Part shown: one piece after another, positions 43,474 to 51,466 of the stretch
Layout of the letters: each line of letters starts with the position of its first letter
How positions within the stretch are numbered: the stretch's first letter is position 1
NCBI GenBank assembly: GCA_963844845.1
Contig: CAWJPW010000010.1
Location: 186,001-250,000 of the forward strand
From: CAWJPW01 sp963844845
GTDB taxonomy: Bacteria > Acidobacteriota > Thermoanaerobaculia > Thermoanaerobaculales > Sulfomarinibacteraceae
Reading direction: 5' to 3'
Length of the DNA: 64,000 nucleotides
The notes under the pieces: model-generated
The model's input: only the letters and a program-made list of their open reading frames with translations
Told to the model about the DNA's origin: nothing
Databases searched by the model: none
Program-made: the position numbers and the translations under genes

Positions 43474-44598
43474 GTGCGCGTGCTGTACCTCACCGACCGG
43501 CTGTCCCACCGCGGGGGCGCCGACCAGCATCTGGCCGCTGTGGTCGCCGCCACGGCCGCCGCCGGCCACGATGTGACCCTGGCCTTCGGCCGGGCCGAGG
43601 CCGAGCTGAAGGCGCCCGCCGGCGTCACCGCCGTACGGGTCCGGGGCCTCACCACCGCGGTACCAGCCGGCCGCCTCGGTCCCCTCGCCACCCTCCTCGA
43701 CGCCAGCGACGTGGTGCACGCACAGAACGTCATGAACCCCGCGGCCCTCGAGCTGGCAGCAGCCATCCGGCGGTTGGTGGTGACGGTCCAGGACCACCGG
43801 GTCTTCTGCCCGGGACCGGGCCGCACCCTCCCCGACGGCCGCCGCTGCCGCAGCGCCATGAGCCAGGACGCCTGTCGAGCCTGCCTGCCCGACCCCGCCT
43901 ACCGCACCCGCCTCCTGGAGCTCACCAGGCGGCGGCACGAAGCGATCCGCGGCGCCCGGCTCGTGGTCCTCTCCCGCTACATGGCCCAGGAGCTCGTTGC
44001 AGCCGGCATGCCCGGGGCCGAGGTGCTCCCGCCATGGATCGAGCCGGGGCCGGAGCGAGGCGCCGCAGGTACAGGTTTCCTGCTCGGCGGACGCCTGGTC
44101 CGTCACAAGGCGCCCGTCGCGGCATGGGAGGCCTGGTCGCTGGCCGGTCGCCCCCTCCCGCTGCGGGTGGCCGGCGTCGGACCGCTGCGCCGCGCCCTCC
44201 CCGGGAGCGAGCTCCTTGGCTGGCTGGACCGCCCCGCCCTGACGAACGCCCTGCGCCACGCCAGGGCGCTCCTCTTCCCCGCCCGCTGGCAGGAACCGTT
44301 CGGGATCCTCGCCGTCGAGGCCCTGGCCCAGGGAACTCCGGTGGTGGCTGCGGCGGCTGGCGGCACCGACGAGTGGAGCGGCGCCGGGTGCGTCGAGGTC
44401 CCCCAGGGTGACACGCCGGCCATGGCCGACGCCATTCGCCGTCTCGCCGCCGATCCAGAGCTCGCTCGCTCGCTCGGCCGCGAGGGACAAGCCATGGTGC
44501 GTGAGCGTTTCAGCCGGGAGCGCCTCCTCCCCCGCCTTCTCGGCCTCTACGACAGCGTTGCCGCGGGAAAGCGCCCCCTCGCACGCCCCGCCCTTTGA
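43474..44598 (+). CDS. GT4-family glycosyltransferase
   Basis: 374 residues from GTG 43474. The N-terminal Rossmann half has RVLYLTDRLSHRGGADQHL. The C-terminal half has the GT-B signature ARWQEPFGILAVEALAQGTPVVAA (the E-x7-E motif of retaining GT4 enzymes). A CRACLPDP/CRSA Cys pair lies mid-protein. It is cytosolic, transferring nucleotide-activated sugar to lipid or polysaccharide acceptors. A structured repeat begins within a few nt of the stop. Confidence 0.88.
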   Translation: MRVLYLTDRLSHRGGADQHLAAVVAATAAAGHDVTLAFGRAEAELKAPAGVTAVRVRGLTTAVPAGRLGPLATLLDASDVVHAQNVMNPAALELAAAIRRLVVTVQDHRVFCPGPGRTLPDGRRCRSAMSQDACRACLPDPAYRTRLLELTRRRHEAIRGARLVVLSRYMAQELVAAGMPGAEVLPPWIEPGPERGAAGTGFLLGGRLVRHKAPVAAWEAWSLAGRPLPLRVAGVGPLRRALPGSELLGWLDRPALTNALRHARALLFPARWQEPFGILAVEALAQGTPVVAAAAGGTDEWSGAGCVEVPQGDTPAMADAIRRLAADPELARSLGREGQAMVRERFSRERLLPRLLGLYDSVAAGKRPLARPAL

Positions 44599-44599
44599 T

Positions 44600-44945
44600 G
44601 CTCCCGACACCGGCTCCCGGGCGGTGCCGCCGCCCATCGGCGTCGGCCCGGGGGCGGCAGCACCACGAGCTGCCAGACGGCAAAACGGCCGCCCCCGGGC
44701 CCCAGCGCCGAGTCGCCTGCCTGGTCGTTCAGGGTCACTGCTGCGTGCGCCAAGGGCCGTGGGAGCCCCCCTTGACGTTTCCCGCCAACGCGCCACGAGG
44801 GAGAGGGCGCTCCAGGGAAGACGTCAAGGACGGCACGCCCGTCGGAGGACACCTGCTCCGCGGCAACCTCGGCGTCGGCCGCGGGCCCTTGTCCCGGCCG
44901 CGGTCCCCGCCCCGGACGCGGACCCGGACGCCGCTACGGTCACTC
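44600..44945 (+). repeat. Structured intergenic element, copy 5 (complete)
   Basis: Plus orientation, starting 2-5 nt after the glycosyltransferase stop. Stem II: CCCGGGGGCGGC (44647-44658) pairs with GCCGCCCCCGGG (44688-44699). Stem III: CCTTGACGT (from 44770) pairs with ACGTCAAGG (to 44829), inner hairpin GCGCC/GGCGC. The loop of stem II ends in GACGGCAAAAC, shared with copy 1. Confidence 0.82.
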
Positions 44946-45087
44946 TGAGCACGGGAGGACGCCTCGCGTCGTCGTGGGCGGGGGGGGGCGGGAGACAACC
45001 CTCGACCGGGCGACCGCTTGAACGCCGTGATCGCAACCCTCGACCCACCCCCTTCCCTCCGCCCCCATTTGGTGTCACCCTCGCGCC

Positions 45088-45927
45088 ATGCAGCGCGGCC
45101 CCGGCACCCTCTACCGCCGGCTCCTGACCCTCCGCTACCTGGCCACCCGCGACCGGGCGGCGGCGCTGCGCTTCCTCACCGGCCGCCGGCCCGGCCGACG
45201 CCTGCGGGTCCTCGCCCGCTTCCTCCACATCACCAACCACGTGCGCGGCTACCACACGCTGGTGGAGATGCTCGCCGTCGCCGACGCGATCCTCGTGCGC
45301 GGCGAGGCCGGACCTCCCCTGGTGGTGGAGTGCGGCGTGGGCTTCGGCTCGTCCACCGCCAAGCTGAGCGTGGCGACGGCTGCCGTCGGCGGCCGTCTGG
45401 TCGCCTGCGACTCCTTCCGCGGCATCCCCGCCAACGGCGAGGTCCACCACCACCTCGACGGGCGCCGGGTCGTGTTCCGTCCGGGCGCCTTCCGCGGGCG
45501 CCTGCGCTCGGTGCGGCGCACGGTGGAGCGCTGGGGCGCCCCGGTGGTGGAGTACCGCAAGGGGTGGTTCGAGGAGACCCTCCCGGCCCTCGAAGCCACG
45601 CCGCTGGACGTCGCGATCCTCGACGTCGACCTGCTCTCCTCCACCCGCACCTGCGTTCGCCACCTCTACCCCCGCCTCGCCCCCGGCGGCGTGCTCTTCA
45701 CCCAGGACGGCCACCTCAGGGCGGTAGTGGAGCTGCTCGGCAATGCGGGCTTCTGGCGCGATGAGGTGGGCGTCGTACCGCCCGTGATCCCTGGCCTCGG
45801 CCGCGACAAGCTCCTGGCGATACCGGCCGCGTCACGACCTCTCGGGCGGGTCGAGGCGGGGGCGCCGACCAAAGCCGCCCGGCCCCGCGTGCCACAATGG
45901 ACCGGTGGCGAGCACACCGCCCCCTGA
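45088..45927 (+). CDS. TylF/MycF-like SAM-dependent methyltransferase
   Basis: 279 residues. Motif I is VVECGVGFGSSTAKLS, then CDSFRGIP, and the metal/substrate segment VAILDVDLLSSTRTCVRHLYPRLAPGG ending in FTQDGH. These match the macrocin O-methyltransferase (TylF) clade, which methylates sugar or natural-product hydroxyls. With the neighbouring glycosyltransferases it may modify a cell-surface glycan; this is inference. The next gene overlaps its 3' end by 23 nt. Confidence 0.75.
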   Translation: MQRGPGTLYRRLLTLRYLATRDRAAALRFLTGRRPGRRLRVLARFLHITNHVRGYHTLVEMLAVADAILVRGEAGPPLVVECGVGFGSSTAKLSVATAAVGGRLVACDSFRGIPANGEVHHHLDGRRVVFRPGAFRGRLRSVRRTVERWGAPVVEYRKGWFEETLPALEATPLDVAILDVDLLSSTRTCVRHLYPRLAPGGVLFTQDGHLRAVVELLGNAGFWRDEVGVVPPVIPGLGRDKLLAIPAASRPLGRVEAGAPTKAARPRVPQWTGGEHTAP

Positions 45928-47488
45928 CCAGCACGGCTCGACCTTGCTCCGGCCCTGGAGACGCCGGCTGCTTCTCGCCGCCGCTACCCTCACCCTGGCT
46001 GCGCTTCTCGCTCCTGCTCCACTCCCAGAACCTCCGCCAGCGCCGGCGGGGGCGCGGCCCTTCGCCTGGCACCGCGACGACCTCTGGGAGCGGCTCGAGG
46101 CGAGCTTCAGGGATGCCCGGTCCGCCGGCTGCACCCCTGTCAAGCCCGAGGCACACCGCCTGGCCGGTGCCTTCGACGCTGCCCTCGACGAGCTTGCCGG
46201 CGCCGCACCCGAGCCCGGGGACCCGGCCCTCGAGCACGCCCAGCAACTGCTCTTCGCCCTCGCCCCCCTCGCTGCTGCCTGCCCCGACCTGGTTCTCGCC
46301 TACGCCAACCGATCCGCCCGCCTGCGCACCGAGGTGAAGCGGGCATCGCGGAGCTGGGACACCTCCTCCCCCGCTGCCCGCGACGCCCTCTACCGCCTGC
46401 TCTACGGCAGCCGCGCCGCCCTCGAGGAGGTCCTGCTGCAGCAGCCTGCGGCGGCGGTCCCGGCCCTGCTGCGCGGTACGGACGAGCCGTCCGCCACCCC
46501 CGCCAGCCAGCTCCTCGGCGTTTCCGTCCACTCCGGAGACCTCCTGGTGTCGCGCGGCGGCGCCCCCACCTCGGCCCTCATTGCCCGCGGCAACGACTAC
46601 CCAGGCAACTTCTCACACGTCGCCCTGCTGTGGGTGGATCCGCTCACCCACGAGCCCGAGGTGATCGAGGCTCACATCGAGCGCGGCGTGGTGGTGTCGA
46701 CGCTGGCCGAGTACCTGGCCGACACCAAGTTGCGGGTGATGGTGCTGCGCCTGCGGGCCGACCTCCCGGTGATGATCCGCGATCCCATGCTGCCGCACCG
46801 GGCCGCCACTGCGGCGCTGGAGCGGACCCGCGCAGCTCACATCCCCTACGACTTCGCCATGGACTTCAGCGAGCACTCCCGGCAGTTCTGCTCCGAGGTG
46901 GCCTCGGCGGCCTACGAGAGCGTCGGCGAGCGGCTGTGGATGGGCCTGTCCACCCTGTCGTCGCCGGGGCTCAGGCGCTGGCTCGCCGGTTTCGGCGTGC
47001 GCCACTTCACCACCCAAGAACCGTCCGACCTCGAGTACGACCCGCAGCTCGTCGTCGTCGCCGAGTGGCGTGACCCCGAGACCCTGTACCGCGATCATCT
47101 CGACAACGCGGTCACCGAAGTGATGCTGGAGGGCGCGGAGCGCGGCGACGAGCTCGCCTGCCCATGGATCCTGCTCCCCGTGGCCCGCATCGCCAAGGTA
47201 TGGAGCGTAGCCTGCAACCTGGCCGGTCGCCCCGGTCCGGTGCCCGAAGGGATGAGCGCCGCCGCCGCCCTGCGCAACCGCTCCTACAGCGCCCGCCACC
47301 GCGCCATCGGCGAGCGCCTTCGCCTGCTCGCCGACCGCTTCGCCGCCGAGTCCGGGTACCGACCGCCGTACTGGCAGCTGGTCCGGCTCGCACGCGCTGC
47401 CGCTGCCCGGGAGGCAGAGGCCGGCGTCCCGGTCAACCCGGCAGCTGCGCCCGCGCCAGCTCCTGTGCGCGCTCCATCTCAGGCGTGA
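45905..47488 (+). CDS. YiiX/NlpC-P60-like permuted papain-fold protein, exported
   Basis: 527 residues from GTG 45905. An N-terminal hydrophobic segment (LLLAAATLTLAALLAPAPLP) acts as signal or anchor. After a ~180-residue helical domain comes GDLLVSRGGAPTSALIARG, NFSHVALLWVD (candidate catalytic His), VIEAHIERGVV and RQFCSEVASAAYE (candidate Cys). This order is the circularly permuted NlpC/P60 arrangement of the YiiX/YebB family, which cleaves amide or lipid bonds. The substrate is unknown. Its 3' end overlaps convergently by 56 bp with the RNase H gene. Confidence 0.78.
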   Translation: MASTPPPDQHGSTLLRPWRRRLLLAAATLTLAALLAPAPLPEPPPAPAGARPFAWHRDDLWERLEASFRDARSAGCTPVKPEAHRLAGAFDAALDELAGAAPEPGDPALEHAQQLLFALAPLAAACPDLVLAYANRSARLRTEVKRASRSWDTSSPAARDALYRLLYGSRAALEEVLLQQPAAAVPALLRGTDEPSATPASQLLGVSVHSGDLLVSRGGAPTSALIARGNDYPGNFSHVALLWVDPLTHEPEVIEAHIERGVVVSTLAEYLADTKLRVMVLRLRADLPVMIRDPMLPHRAATAALERTRAAHIPYDFAMDFSEHSRQFCSEVASAAYESVGERLWMGLSTLSSPGLRRWLAGFGVRHFTTQEPSDLEYDPQLVVVAEWRDPETLYRDHLDNAVTEVMLEGAERGDELACPWILLPVARIAKVWSVACNLAGRPGPVPEGMSAAAALRNRSYSARHRAIGERLRLLADRFAAESGYRPPYWQLVRLARAAAAREAEAGVPVNPAAAPAPAPVRAPSQA

Positions 47489-48320
47489 GCTCGTTGCGGG
47501 AGACGACGTGCCAGTGTACGTCGTGGGGGCGCTGCTCCCCGTCCAACACCTCCCACAACGGACGGTTCGACACCGCCGCCCCCTCGCGCGTGCGCCAGCC
47601 CCGTTGCATCCAGTCGGCGACCCATCGGCTGGCACCACCGGCAAGGTAGTCCGAGGTGGTATAGACGTGCAGCCGCACCGGCCGTTTGATCGCCCGGAGG
47701 CCGCCCACCGCCGAGGCGATATGGAGGGCGTTGGAGGTCGTGTCGGCGACCCGGCCGGAGAGCTCACGCTGGCGGTCGCGGTGGCAGAGCACGGCGCCCC
47801 AGCCACCGGTCTTCGTCTTGCCCGAGTACGCAACGGCTAGGAAGAGGTGGACCGCGTCGGAGTCGCCCAGGGGAAGCTCGCCGCGGGCGATGGCGGCTGC
47901 CGCCAGGCGATCGGCGCGCTCATTGAGCTCGTCGCCTGCGTGGCCCTTGGTCCACCGCCAGGTCACCGGGTGGCGAGCCAGCTCCGCCGCCAGGGCCTCC
48001 CAGAGATCGCGGTTCTTCACCTCGCCACCGGACGCGGTCCGCCAGCCACGCCGGCGCCAGCCGGCGAGCCACTGGGTCACGCCCTTCTTGACGTAGAGGG
48101 AGTCGGTAACCAGCTCCACCGGCACCCCGGGCGGGACCGCGGCGAGCCCCTCGGTGGCGGCGGCGAGCTCCATGCGGTTGTTGGTGCTGGCGGGGTCGGA
48201 GCCGGACAGCTCGCGCTGCCCGCCTCCGGGCTCCACCACCACCACCCCCCAGCCCCCGGGACCGGGGTTCGGGTTGCAGCCGCCGTCGGTGTAGACCACG
48301 TGGCCCGTGCGCTCGTTCAT
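47433..48320 (-). CDS. rnhA: Tandem RNase HI with degenerate second domain
   Basis: 295 residues from ATG 48320. Domain 1 (about 1-150) is complete RNase HI: Asp in VVYTDGGCNPNPGPGG, Glu in NNRMELAAA, Asp in LVTDSLYVKKG, and Asp in DELNERADRLA; it degrades RNA in RNA-DNA hybrids. Domain 2 (about 160-285) repeats the fold (FLAVAYSGKTKTGGWGAVL, TSNALHIASAVGGLRA, VYTTSDYLAGGASRWVADW) but all four acidic residues are replaced. It may bind hybrids or regulate domain 1. A duplicated RNase HI with one dead half is uncommon. Confidence 0.85.
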   Translation of the reverse strand: MNERTGHVVYTDGGCNPNPGPGGWGVVVVEPGGGQRELSGSDPASTNNRMELAAATEGLAAVPPGVPVELVTDSLYVKKGVTQWLAGWRRRGWRTASGGEVKNRDLWEALAAELARHPVTWRWTKGHAGDELNERADRLAAAAIARGELPLGDSDAVHLFLAVAYSGKTKTGGWGAVLCHRDRQRELSGRVADTTSNALHIASAVGGLRAIKRPVRLHVYTTSDYLAGGASRWVADWMQRGWRTREGAAVSNRPLWEVLDGEQRPHDVHWHVVSRNELTPEMERAQELARAQLPG

Positions 48321-48379
48321 GCAGCTCCCCGCGTCGCGTTCGCGGCGCGGGGCGATTGTACGGCAGTCCTGCGGTCCGC

Positions 48380-48706
48380 TCAGGCTGCCTGGTGCGCCCT
48401 CCTGCTGCTCACCATGGGAGCGAGGTCGTCGAGGCGCGACATCAGGAGCAGCGAGCGCAGACCGGGATCCGGGTCGCGCAGCTCGGGACGGCCCCCGTTC
48501 AGCTTGGCCTTGCGGACGGTGGCCCGCAGCATCATGAGCCCCACGGTGTCGATCCGTCGGATGCGAGACACGTCGAAGACGAGGTGCGGGGCGAGGTCCT
48601 CCACGAGGGGCTCCAGCGCAGCCCACAGCTCGAGGACCGGCTGTCCGGTCAGGTCCTCGGGGAAGGTCATCACGACAGGGATCTCGCGGTCAGGGCTCGA
48701 AGTCAT
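48380..48706 (-). CDS. STAS-domain (anti-sigma antagonist-like) protein
   Basis: 108 residues from ATG 48706, with GGAGGTG upstream. IPVVMTFPEDLTGQ begins the fold, and LVFDVSRIRRIDTVGLMMLRATVRKA is the STAS switch helix, though the usual phosphorylatable Ser is Thr (DTVGL). Such proteins sequester anti-sigma factors or sit in stressosome-like modules. No anti-sigma factor or kinase partner is adjacent. Confidence 0.78.
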   Translation of the reverse strand: MTSSPDREIPVVMTFPEDLTGQPVLELWAALEPLVEDLAPHLVFDVSRIRRIDTVGLMMLRATVRKAKLNGGRPELRDPDPGLRSLLLMSRLDDLAPMVSSRRAHQAA

Positions 48707-48884
48707 GCGGCACCTCCGTGTTCGCCAGGCGATAGAGCAACCCACGTGCCAGTCCCCGGCGCCTCGCTCAGTGATCGCATAACCGACCTGTACCGTGGTC
48801 GTTACCGAAGCCGCCCCGCTCGCAGATGGCGCACGCACCCCGGCACAACGCCTCGATTCAGGACACCAACATGCCCCGTTCCGG

Positions 48885-49232
48885 GACACGTCGGCACTCC
48901 GGGGCCGGAGCCGGAACCGGGACCGTGAACCGGAACCGGGGCCGGGGCCGCGTCCGGAGCAGGTGCCCTCCGGCGGGCGTGCCGTCCCGAACACTTTTCC
49001 CGAAGAGCCTCCTCGTCTGCAGCGCGATCGCGGAAACAGTGTTCGGGGGGGCACCCACGGCCCTTGGCGCTCGGAGTACCCGCCCCAAACGACCAGGCAG
49101 GCGACTCGGCGCTCAGGGCCCGGGGCCGGCCGTGCTGCCGTCTGCCTCCTCGTGCCGCTGCCGGCCCCGGGACCGCGCCGACGGGCGGCGGCACAGCCGA
49201 CGCCCGGGAGCCGGGGTTGGGAGCATCAGCGG
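48885..49232 (-). repeat. Structured intergenic element, copy 6 (complete)
   Basis: Minus orientation, downstream of the NmrA-like gene. Stem II: CCCGGGGCCGGC (49119-49130) pairs with GCCGGCCCCGGG (49160-49171). Stem III: CCGAACACT (from 48987) pairs with AGTGTTCGG (to 49046). Both stems have sequences different from the other copies yet remain perfectly paired. GGNNCC arrays flank both sides. Confidence 0.82.
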
Positions 49233-49309
49233 CCGGCGCAGTGGCCGGGGCCGCGACCGGGGCCGGTGCCGGGAGCGTCAGCGGCAGCCGGGCGGGCGGA
49301 CGACCCCCA

Positions 49310-50245
49310 TCACGCCTTCGCAGCGATCCACCGCAGCGTCTCCGCCACCGCCTCCTCGTAGGGCGTGATCCGCGGCGGGCCGACGAGCTCCTCGAGACGG
49401 CGGGTGTCGAAGGAGAGCGGGCGCACATAGTGGGGCAGCATCGGCAGGAAGGCGCGGAGGTCACGGGACACCAGGGCGAGGAGCCGGAGCAGCCACAGCG
49501 GAGCGGCACGCAGGCGCACCGGCCGTCCCAGGCTCTGCCCGGCAAGCAGAGCCAGCCGCTCGCCGCTCAGCGGCCCGGACCCGGGCAGCAGGACCCGCTT
49601 GCCGGAGGCCTCCCCACACTGGGCGAGGTCCGCGACCACGCGCATGGCGTCCGGCACGAAGATGTAGTCGCGCTCCACCTTCGCCCCGCCGATCCAGCTC
49701 ATGGGCTTGCCGGCGGCGGCATCTTCCAGGGGCATCTGGAGCGTGCTGGTGTGGACCTCGGGACCGAAGAAGTCGGGCAGCTGCGCCACCACGGCCCCGG
49801 CCGCCTGGAGGATGTCCTCGGCCTCCCGGCGGTGCCCGATGTACGGGTTGCCGCCCACCCGCGGGTGGGCCTCGTCCACCGGCAACCGGCGCACCGGGAG
49901 GTAGGACCAGTAGCTGGACACCTGGAGCAGGCGTGCCCCGGCCTCGCCGGCGGCGGCCACCACGGCACGGGCGGTGCGCGGGTAGTCGGCCATGCGGTCG
50001 GGCGGCAGCCCGATGGCATCCACCACCAGGTCGCACTCCGCCACCGCCGCGGCGAGCGCGGCGGGATCCAGGGCATCGGCGGGCGCGACCTCGACCTCGA
50101 GGCCGGCGAACGCCCGCTCGAGGCGCTCACGGCTGCGCGAGACCACCCGCACCGCGCTGCCGCGGCCGGTGAGCTCGCGCGCCAGGTGGATCCCGGTGGG
50201 GCCGGTGGCCCCGACGATGGCGACGCGCCGGAGGCTGTGAGGCAT
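49310..50245 (-). CDS. NAD(P)-binding NmrA/extended-SDR-like protein
   Basis: 311 residues from ATG 50245. RVAIVGATGPTGIHLARELTGRG is the GxxGxxG nucleotide loop (TGPTGIHL variant), and ADALDPAALAAAVAECDLVVDAIG follows as in atypical SDRs. There is no clear YxxxK: SSYWSYLPV and PYIGHRREAE replace it (IGHRREAE may keep H/K-like function). It probably binds NAD(P)H as sensor, isomerase or epimerase-like enzyme; the function is unknown. Confidence 0.8.
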   Translation of the reverse strand: MPHSLRRVAIVGATGPTGIHLARELTGRGSAVRVVSRSRERLERAFAGLEVEVAPADALDPAALAAAVAECDLVVDAIGLPPDRMADYPRTARAVVAAAGEAGARLLQVSSYWSYLPVRRLPVDEAHPRVGGNPYIGHRREAEDILQAAGAVVAQLPDFFGPEVHTSTLQMPLEDAAAGKPMSWIGGAKVERDYIFVPDAMRVVADLAQCGEASGKRVLLPGSGPLSGERLALLAGQSLGRPVRLRAAPLWLLRLLALVSRDLRAFLPMLPHYVRPLSFDTRRLEELVGPPRITPYEEAVAETLRWIAAKA

Positions 50246-50562
50246 GACCGCTCCTTCGCGCTGCACAGAATCTCGCGCCGGGGGCGCGGCATTCCCGTCG
50301 CCCGAACGGCAGAGTCCGGACTCAGAGACTCGGAGACTCACAGATGCAGAGATTCCAAGATTGAGGCACCCCGACCCCGAGGGCGCTCAGCTCGACGTTG
50401 AGCCAACGAGCTCCGACTCGGCTGGGCACTCTCCACGGAAAGTAGCGGCCAGAGCTCCCTGACGAGGGATGACGACGACCCTAGGGCGGAGCACGCCGAT
50501 ACTCGAACCTGTGAATCTTGGAATCTTTGAATCTCTGAATCGGGGCGGGTGAGCGGGTGAGG
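50246..50562. repeat. Intergenic region with spaced 13-bp inverted repeat
   Basis: AGATTCCAAGATT at 50350-50362 is exactly inverted at 50515-50527, with additional AGAGATTC-like and CAGAGACTC-like repeats around both arms and about 150 nt between. The AT content is higher than in surrounding DNA. It may be a MITE remnant or a looping site; no gene seen. Confidence 0.55.
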
Positions 50563-51132
50563 CTACTCCTCCGCGCGCTTGACGAAGCGACCGTCGCGGG
50601 TGTCGACGCGGATGCGCTCGCCGGTCGTGACGTAGGGCGGCACCTGGACGGTGATCCTGGTTTCCACGGCGGCCGGCTTGAGCTGTGCCTGGGCGGTGGC
50701 GCCCTTGATCGCCGGTGCGGTATCGGTGACCGTGAGGTCCACGGTGGTGGGCAGCTCCACCGTGAGCACGCGGCCGTTGTACAGCAGCGAGCGCAGCTCG
50801 AGGCCGTCGGTGAGGTAGCCGGCGGCTTCGCCGAGCATCTCACCGCTCAGCTCGAACTGCTCGAAGCTCTCCAGGTCCATGAAGCTGAAGGCCTCGTCCT
50901 GGCGGTAGAGGAACTGGATCGCGCGCTTCTCGCAGTCGGCGCGATCCACCGCGTCGCCGCCGCGGAAGGTCTTCGCCAACACCTGGCCGGTGGCGAGGTT
51001 GCGCAGCTTGACCTTGACCAGCAGGCTCGCCCCCCGCGCCGACGGCGTCTGGGAGCTCAGGTCGGTGACGAGCCAGGGGGCGCCGTCCATGTCGAGGATG
51101 TCTCCGCGGGAGATGTCGGTGGCAGTGGCCAT
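50563..51132 (-). CDS. efpL: EF-P paralogue of the EfpL/YeiP type
   Basis: 189 residues. The three EF-P domains are present. The tip of domain I is TPSARGASL, with Arg33 where canonical EF-P has the modified Lys34; E. coli YeiP (EfpL) has the matching PTARGAATL with Arg33. GIKGASA-like APAIKGATAQAQLKPA and ITVQVPPYVTTGERIRV also match YeiP. It should rescue ribosomes stalled at proline-rich motifs without Lys modification. No modification enzyme (EpmA/EarP/YmfI) is adjacent, as expected for EfpL. Whether a canonical EF-P exists elsewhere is unknown. Confidence 0.85.
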   Translation of the reverse strand: MATATDISRGDILDMDGAPWLVTDLSSQTPSARGASLLVKVKLRNLATGQVLAKTFRGGDAVDRADCEKRAIQFLYRQDEAFSFMDLESFEQFELSGEMLGEAAGYLTDGLELRSLLYNGRVLTVELPTTVDLTVTDTAPAIKGATAQAQLKPAAVETRITVQVPPYVTTGERIRVDTRDGRFVKRAEE

Positions 51133-51466
51133 TCTTTCCTCCGGCCGCAGCGCGGCGCCCGTTTGTACCGCACCCGGGCGGCGGCGGCAAGCCGGGGCGA
51201 CCGGAAGGTTCCGCCTCAGCCGGTCGGATTCAGCCTGGCGACCACTTCGACCCGTCGCCCTACAGACGCCTGCCGCGTCTCGGCCGGCACTCGAGCTCCT
51301 CAGAAGGGATCGCCCGCCTCGGCGGCGTGGGCGGCTCTCATCGTCCGTGCCATGCGGCCTCCCGATCGACGGCAGTCGGCCCGAAAGGAGCCCGCGGGGA
51401 CGAACGACCGTCGGGGCGCGCTCGTGCCGGCGGCAGTGGGCTGGTGGGACGGCCCGGGTGCGCTCC
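51133..51466. other. Intergenic gap, no gene seen
   Basis: 334 nt between the efpL start and the RluA-type gene's 3' end, both on the minus strand. It is GC-rich with no reading frame of plausible codon use and no strong repeat. The efpL promoter should lie near 51140-51200 but has no clear match. Confidence 0.35.

Noticed and set aside
48840..49300. Possible CRISPR array from repeated GC motifs
   Set aside because: Repeats are degenerate hexamers without unique spacers of constant length; no cas gene is in the window.
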